A DNA stretch of 15,492 nt, taken from CADCVW01 sp035644935 (GTDB taxonomy: Bacteria > Pseudomonadota > Alphaproteobacteria > Sphingomonadales > Sphingomonadaceae). Under the pieces are notes generated by a model. The model saw only the letters and a list, made by a program, of their open reading frames with translations. It was not told where the DNA came from and did no database searches. The translations under genes and the position numbers were made by a program. The stretch covers positions 1 to 15,492 of the forward strand of contig DASQNO010000053.1 of assembly GCA_035644935.1 (NCBI GenBank). Reading direction: 5' to 3'. This document shows positions 11,722 through 15,492 of the stretch, piece by piece (the first letter of the stretch is position 1; each line of letters begins with the position of its first letter).

Positions 11722-14202
11722 ATGCTCGTCAAGGCGATCCTCGGGCCGACCAACACCGGCAAGACGCATCTGGCGATCGAGCGGATGTGCGCGCATTCCA
11801 GCGGCATGATCGGCTTTCCGCTGCGCCTGCTGGCGCGCGAGGTCTACGACCGGGTGGTCGCGATCAAGGGCGAACGCCAGGTCGCGTTGATCACGGGCGA
11901 GGAGAAGATCCTGCCCCCTGATGCGCGCTATTTCCTGTGCACCGCCGAATCGATGCCCACCGACCGTGATGTCGCGTTCGTCGCCGTCGACGAGGCGCAG
12001 ATCGGCGCCGATCCGGAGCGCGGGCATGTCTTCACCGACCGTATGCTCGGCGCGCGGGGGCGCGAGGAGACGCTGATCCTGGGATCGGAAGCGCTGCGCC
12101 CGATGGTGCGCGCGCTGCTGCCCAAGGCGGAAATCGTCACGCGGCCGCGCTTTTCGACGTTGAGCTATGGCGGCGCGACCAAGTTGTCGCGCCTGCCGCC
12201 GCGGTCCGCCGTGGTCGCCTTCTCCGCCGAGGAGGTCTACGCCGTCGCCGAAATGCTGCGCCGGTTCCGCGGCGGCGCGGCGGTGGTTATGGGCGCGCTA
12301 TCCCCGCGCACGCGCAACGCGCAGGTCGCGATGTATCAGGCGGGCGAGGTCGACTACATCGTCGCCACCGATGCGATCGGCATGGGCCTCAACATGGACG
12401 TCCACCACGTCGCGTTCGCCTCGCTCGGCAAGTTCGACGGGCGTCGGCAGCGGCGGCTGACCGTGCCGGAAATGGCGCAGATCGCCGGCCGCGCCGGGCG
12501 CCACCAGCGCGATGGCACGTTCGGGACGCTGCATCTGGGCGGCGGCAAGTCCTCGCCGGAATTCACGCCGGAGGAGATCGAGGCGATCGAGGAGCACCAG
12601 TTCCCGCCGCTCGACCACCTCTACTGGCGCAACAGTTCGCCCGATTTCAGCAGCATCGACGCGCTGGTCGCCAGCCTGGAGGCGCGGCCGCGCGTGCACG
12701 GGCTGCGACCCGCGCCGGAGGCGGTCGACCTCGCCGTGCTCAAGGCGGTTGCCGACGACGGTGAGGTCAGGGCGCGCGCGCGGCATCCATCGGCGGTTAA
12801 GAAATTGTGGGCGGTGTGCGGGCTGCCCGACTTCCGCAAGTCGGGGCCGGTGCATCACGCGCAGCTCGTGCGCCGCCTGTTCGGCCACATGACCGAAGGC
12901 CCAACGTCGGAGAACAGGGGGCACGTGCCGCATGGCTGGTTCGCCGACCAGGTCCAGCGGCTGGACAATGTCGCGGGCGATATCGAAACGATCGCGGACC
13001 GTATCGCGGGCGTGCGCACCTGGGCGTACATCGCGCACCGCCCCGCCTGGCTCGCCGAACCGGAGGCGTGGGCGGAGCGGACGCGCGCGGTGGAGCAGCG
13101 CCTGTCGGACGCGCTGCACACGGCGCTGACGCAGCGCTTCGTCAGCCGGCGCACGGCGGTGCTGCTGCGCGACCTGGGGGCCAAGGGCGCGGACACGCTG
13201 CCGATGGCCATCGCGGAGGATGGGGAGGTGACGGTCGGCGACGAGCCGATCGGGCGGCTGGACGGCTTCACCTTCGCGGTCGATCCCAACGCGCGCAACA
13301 GCGACCGGCGCATGCTGCTGGCGGCCGCCGAGCGCCGGCTGGGCGCGGAGTTCGAGCGGCGGGCGGCGGCGCTGGCGGGCGATGAGGACGCCGCGTTCGC
13401 GGTGGACGGGGACGGCGCGGTCAGCTGGCGCGGGCACCGCGTCGCGACGCTGGCGCCCGGCCGGACGCTGCTGACGCCGACGCTGAAGCTCGTACCCGCA
13501 CTGGCGCGGCTGTCGCGGGGCGGCAAGGCGGGAGTGGAGGCGCGGCTGCGCGGCTGGGTCGATGCGCGGGTCGCGCGCGTGCTGGGGCCGCTGGCGGCGA
13601 TCGAGCGGGCGGCGCGGGGGGCGGACACGCCGCCGCCGGTGCGCGCGCTGCTGGCGATGATCGTGGACCGCGGCGGCGTCGTCCCGCGCGCGGCGGTGGC
13701 GGACGCGCTGGCGACCTGCGACCGCGACATGCGGCGGGTGGCGACGCGGCTGGGCATCCGCATCGGCGCGCTGGACCTGTTCGTGCCCGCGATGCTGAAG
13801 CCCGAGGCGCTGCGCTGGCGCGTGCTGCTGGGCGGCATCGCCGGATCGGACGCACCGAACGGCGGCGCTACCGCGGTGGCGGCGGACGACGGCGAGCGGG
13901 CGCAGCTGGCGCGGCTCGGCTACCGCGACCTTGGCGAACAGATGCTGCGGGTCGACATGGCGGAACGGCTCGCCACGCATGCGCACCGCGCGACGGGCGA
14001 CGATCCGGTAGACCGCGCGCTGGCGACCTCGCTCGGCCTGTCGGAGGCGGCGGTGGGCCGGTTGATGGCCGATGTCGGCTTCCGCTGCGACGCGGGCGGA
14101 CGCTGGCGATTCCGCGCGCCCCGCGCACCCGCCGCCGCGTCCAAGCCGGCCCGGCCCGGCAACGCGTTCGCGGCGCTGGGCGAGCTTCGCCGCCTTGCCT
14201 GA
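11722..14202 (+). CDS. SUV3-like DExH RNA/DNA helicase
   Basis: 826 residues from ATG 11722. Superfamily 2 motifs in order: Walker A GPTNTGKTH (8-16), Walker B DEAQ (90-93), motif V ATDAIGMGLNM (215-225) and motif VI QIAGRAGRH (253-261). The PLRLLAREVYDRV stretch (33-45) and GYLYWR-like region after 290 match SUV3, the helicase of the mitochondrial RNA degradosome; bacterial members are annotated as helicase-related proteins. The C-terminal half is a long Ala/Arg-rich region with no second enzyme domain recognised, though RLGYRDLGEQMLRVDMAERLA (about 732-752) is conserved-looking. The frame stays open upstream to 11365, but that part is antisense to the M23 gene; the Walker motif sets the start. 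The ribosome site is weak. An RNA-turnover role is inferred. Confidence 0.88.
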   Translation: MLVKAILGPTNTGKTHLAIERMCAHSSGMIGFPLRLLAREVYDRVVAIKGERQVALITGEEKILPPDARYFLCTAESMPTDRDVAFVAVDEAQIGADPERGHVFTDRMLGARGREETLILGSEALRPMVRALLPKAEIVTRPRFSTLSYGGATKLSRLPPRSAVVAFSAEEVYAVAEMLRRFRGGAAVVMGALSPRTRNAQVAMYQAGEVDYIVATDAIGMGLNMDVHHVAFASLGKFDGRRQRRLTVPEMAQIAGRAGRHQRDGTFGTLHLGGGKSSPEFTPEEIEAIEEHQFPPLDHLYWRNSSPDFSSIDALVASLEARPRVHGLRPAPEAVDLAVLKAVADDGEVRARARHPSAVKKLWAVCGLPDFRKSGPVHHAQLVRRLFGHMTEGPTSENRGHVPHGWFADQVQRLDNVAGDIETIADRIAGVRTWAYIAHRPAWLAEPEAWAERTRAVEQRLSDALHTALTQRFVSRRTAVLLRDLGAKGADTLPMAIAEDGEVTVGDEPIGRLDGFTFAVDPNARNSDRRMLLAAAERRLGAEFERRAAALAGDEDAAFAVDGDGAVSWRGHRVATLAPGRTLLTPTLKLVPALARLSRGGKAGVEARLRGWVDARVARVLGPLAAIERAARGADTPPPVRALLAMIVDRGGVVPRAAVADALATCDRDMRRVATRLGIRIGALDLFVPAMLKPEALRWRVLLGGIAGSDAPNGGATAVAADDGERAQLARLGYRDLGEQMLRVDMAERLATHAHRATGDDPVDRALATSLGLSEAAVGRLMADVGFRCDAGGRWRFRAPRAPAAASKPARPGNAFAALGELRRLA

Positions 14203-14215
14203 GGCCGCCGGCGCG

Positions 14216-14521
14216 ATGGGGGACGGACTGCGCCTCGACAAGTTCCTGTGGTTCGTGCGGCTGGCCAAGACGCGCTCCGCCGCGCAGGCGCTGGCCGCCA
14301 CCGGGCACCTGCGCCTCGACGGCCGGCGGGTGGAGCGCGCGCATGCCTGCGTTCGCGTAGGGTCCGTGCTGAGCCTGCCGACGCCGGCGGGCGCGCGCGT
14401 CGTGCGGGTGGAGGCGCTGCCCCTGCGCCGCGGCCCCGCGCCCGAAGCGCGCGCCTGCTACACGCCGCTAGGCGAGAACGGGCGCGAAGAGGCGTTGACG
14501 ACCCGCGCAGGCGGGGACTAG
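14216..14521 (+). CDS. S4-domain RNA-binding protein, HslR/Hsp15-like
   Basis: 101 residues. The S4 fold fills residues 5-50: LRLDKFLWFVRLAKTRSAAQ (5-24), GHLRLDGRR (30-38), then the VRVGSVLSL strand (46-54). Hsp15 (HslR) in E. coli binds 50S subunits carrying stalled nascent chains; this shorter version keeps the domain plus a basic strand. It begins 13 bases after the helicase stop, with GAGG across that junction as ribosome site, so the two are cotranscribed and probably coupled. Both act on RNA. Confidence 0.88.
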   Translation: MGDGLRLDKFLWFVRLAKTRSAAQALAATGHLRLDGRRVERAHACVRVGSVLSLPTPAGARVVRVEALPLRRGPAPEARACYTPLGENGREEALTTRAGGD

Positions 14522-14553
14522 CAGCGAAGGCCTAGAGCCTCGAGGAAGCCGCC

Positions 14554-14892
14554 ATGACCTACGTCGTCACCGACCTGTGCATCAAATGCAAATACATGAC
14601 GTGCGTCGAGGTCTGCCCCGTGGACTGCTTTTACGAAGGCGAGAACATGCTCGTCATCAACCCGTCCGAATGCATCGACTGTGGGGTTTGCGAGCCCGAA
14701 TGCCCGGCCGAGGCGATCCTGCCCGACACTGAAGCCGGGCTGGAAAAGATGCTGGAGATCAACGCCACTTTCTCCGCGCAATGGCCCAACATCACCCGCA
14801 AGCGCGACGAGCCCGCGGACGCCGACCAGTTCAAGGGCATGCCGGGCAAGTTCGAGCAGTATTTCTCGCCGGAGCCTGGGCAGGGGGATTAG
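14554..14892 (+). CDS. fdxA: Seven-iron ferredoxin [3Fe-4S][4Fe-4S]
   Basis: 112 residues, usual FdxA length. Cysteines at 9, 12, 17, 21, 25, 40, 43, 46 and 50 match the Azotobacter vinelandii ferredoxin I pattern with a one-residue offset: 9, 17 and 50 ligate the 3Fe-4S cluster and 21, 40, 43 and 46 the 4Fe-4S cluster; 12 and 25 are the extra cysteines of that family. The C-terminal tail ITRKRDEPADADQFKGMPGK is typical. It is a low-potential soluble electron carrier; its partner is unknown. GAGGAAG sits before the ATG. Its place before carD is a recurrent alphaproteobacterial arrangement. Confidence 0.95.
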   Translation: MTYVVTDLCIKCKYMTCVEVCPVDCFYEGENMLVINPSECIDCGVCEPECPAEAILPDTEAGLEKMLEINATFSAQWPNITRKRDEPADADQFKGMPGKFEQYFSPEPGQGD

Positions 14893-14899
14893 CTCCTCC

Positions 14900-14981
14900 T
14901 CATCCCAGCGCAGGCTGGGATCTCTGGGCGTTCGGACACAGCACGCTCCACCCGCTGAGACCCCGGCCTTCGCCGGGATGA
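14900..14981. repeat. Pair of inverted REP-like units between fdxA and carD
   Basis: Unit 1 (14900-14924) contains CCCAGCGCAGGCTGGG; unit 2 (14957-14981) contains CCCCGGCCTTCGCCGGG. The second is the reverse complement of the first apart from a few substitutions, and each unit is itself a hairpin. They begin 7 bases after the fdxA stop and form a REP doublet of the type I recall as common in sphingomonads. They may end or stabilise the fdxA transcript. Confidence 0.7.
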
Positions 14982-15031
14982 CCTTCGTGGCAGCGTGGCC
15001 GCGCAGGGCTGACACGCGCCCGTCACAAACA

Positions 15032-15060
15032 TTGGCTTTCCGGCCAAAACTATGTTATGA
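15032..15060 (+). promoter_or_regulatory. Probable sigma-70-type promoter of carD
   Basis: TTGGCT (15032-15037) and TTATGA (15055-15060) are 17 bases apart in the least GC-rich part of this region. Transcription would begin near 15067, leaving a leader of about 150 bases before the carD ATG. TATGTT at 15051 is an alternative -10 with short spacing. Confidence 0.4.
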
Positions 15061-15143
15061 CCTGCCCAGTCACGAGAAGTCGCGTTTTTGCGATCTCGGA
15101 GTACTGACCCGTCGCGTCGAGCCCGCACATGACGATTTTTCCG

Positions 15144-15174
15144 GTCCGCATCGCACAAGGCGATACGGGCGGAC
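15144..15174 (+). promoter_or_regulatory. Stem-loop in the carD leader
   Basis: GTCCGC-ATCGC (15144-15154) pairs with GCGAT (15160-15164) and, after a 4-base bulge ACGG, with GCGGAC (15169-15174), 11 pairs in all around loop ACAAG. It ends 42 bases before the carD start, just upstream of the AGGAAGG ribosome site (15197-15203). A regulatory role is possible but not shown. Confidence 0.35.
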
Positions 15175-15216
15175 GATCTCGCGGATGGCGCAAGCTAGGA
15201 AGGCACAGAAGCAATC

Positions 15217-15492
15217 ATGGCAACCAAGCCGCTCAACTTCGATGTTGGCGATTACGTCGTTTACCCAAAGCATGGCGTCGGCAAGGTGATGGAGGTGCAA
15301 AGCTCCGAGATCGCCGGCATGACCCTGGAGCTCTACGTCCTGCGCTTCGAGAAAGAGCGCATGACGCTGCGCGTTCCGACCAACAAGGCGGAGTCGGTCG
15401 GCATGCGCAAGCTGTCGTCGGACAAGACGATGCGCGACGCGCTCGGCACGCTGGAAGGCAAGCCGCGGGTCAAGCGCACGATGTGGTCCCGC
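15217..15492 (+). CDS. carD: CarD/CdnL-family transcription regulator (3' end cut by window)
   Basis: 92 codons are visible from ATG 15217 to the window edge; the family is usually about 160-170 residues. The N-terminal RNA-polymerase-interacting Tudor-like domain is clear: FDVGDYVVYPKHGVGKVMEV (8-27), then LELYVLRFEKERMTLRVP and NKAESVGMRKLSS. CarD/CdnL proteins bind the RNA polymerase beta subunit and stabilise open complexes, notably at rRNA promoters; the C-terminal DNA-binding helices lie past the edge. It has its own candidate promoter and a structured leader, and follows fdxA across a REP doublet. Confidence 0.95.
   Translation, partial: MATKPLNFDVGDYVVYPKHGVGKVMEVQSSEIAGMTLELYVLRFEKERMTLRVPTNKAESVGMRKLSSDKTMRDALGTLEGKPRVKRTMWSR

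Noticed and set aside
12298..14301. 667-codon minus-strand frame opposite the helicase
   Set aside because: Long antisense frames are expected in DNA of this GC content; there are no motifs, while the plus strand has the full helicase set.
1..15492. CRISPR array, insertion sequence or prophage
   Set aside because: No regularly spaced direct repeats, transposase, integrase or terminal inverted repeats were seen; only the short palindromic and REP-like repeats listed.

Overview
The window looks like chromosomal DNA of a sphingomonad-type alphaproteobacterium. Base composition is very GC-rich with strong G/C third-position bias. The order helicase, S4 protein, seven-iron ferredoxin, CarD is a familiar alphaproteobacterial block. 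A TIGR02186/Alph_Pro_TM protein, a CtrA-type site and REP-like repeats of the kind I associate with sphingomonads point the same way. This assignment rests on recognition, not on a database search. No rRNA, tRNA, CRISPR array, transposase or phage gene was seen.

Layout. Positions 1-1835 hold the tail of an unknown gene and then etfB-etfA, the two subunits of the electron transfer flavoprotein. Positions 1836-3063 are a lower-GC patch with a P-loop kinase (minus strand) and a small lipoprotein (plus strand); copies of a palindromic repeat mark its gene boundaries. Positions 3393-5890 carry a membrane glycosyltransferase resembling the phage N4 adsorption protein NfrB, translationally coupled to a signal-bearing, Pro/Ala-rich protein with a beta-barrel-like C-terminus. 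Positions 5934-7600 hold a TauE/SafE-type permease coupled to a TIGR02186 membrane-anchored protein. Positions 7700-9391 encode a HerA-type ATPase with no visible nuclease partner. Convergent to it on the minus strand are a 56-aa lipoprotein, a 35-aa membrane peptide and an M23 peptidase with an intact zinc site (9501-11497).

The M23 peptidase is divergent from an SUV3-like DExH helicase (11722-14202). Their shared intergenic region holds an exact TTAA-N7-TTAA, the consensus for the cell-cycle regulator CtrA. The helicase is followed by an S4-domain protein, fdxA, a pair of inverted REP-like units, a probable promoter plus structured leader, and carD, which runs off the window end.

Functional reading: most genes are housekeeping (electron transfer to the quinone pool, RNA metabolism, iron-sulfur protein, transcription initiation, wall remodelling). 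The more open parts are the compact NfrB/NfrA-like glycan pair, the repeat-bracketed kinase/lipoprotein patch, the orphan HerA ATPase, the unlisted small genes at 9501-9809, and an 18-codon mini-ORF that bridges etfB and etfA through two ATGA overlaps and encloses a perfect hairpin.
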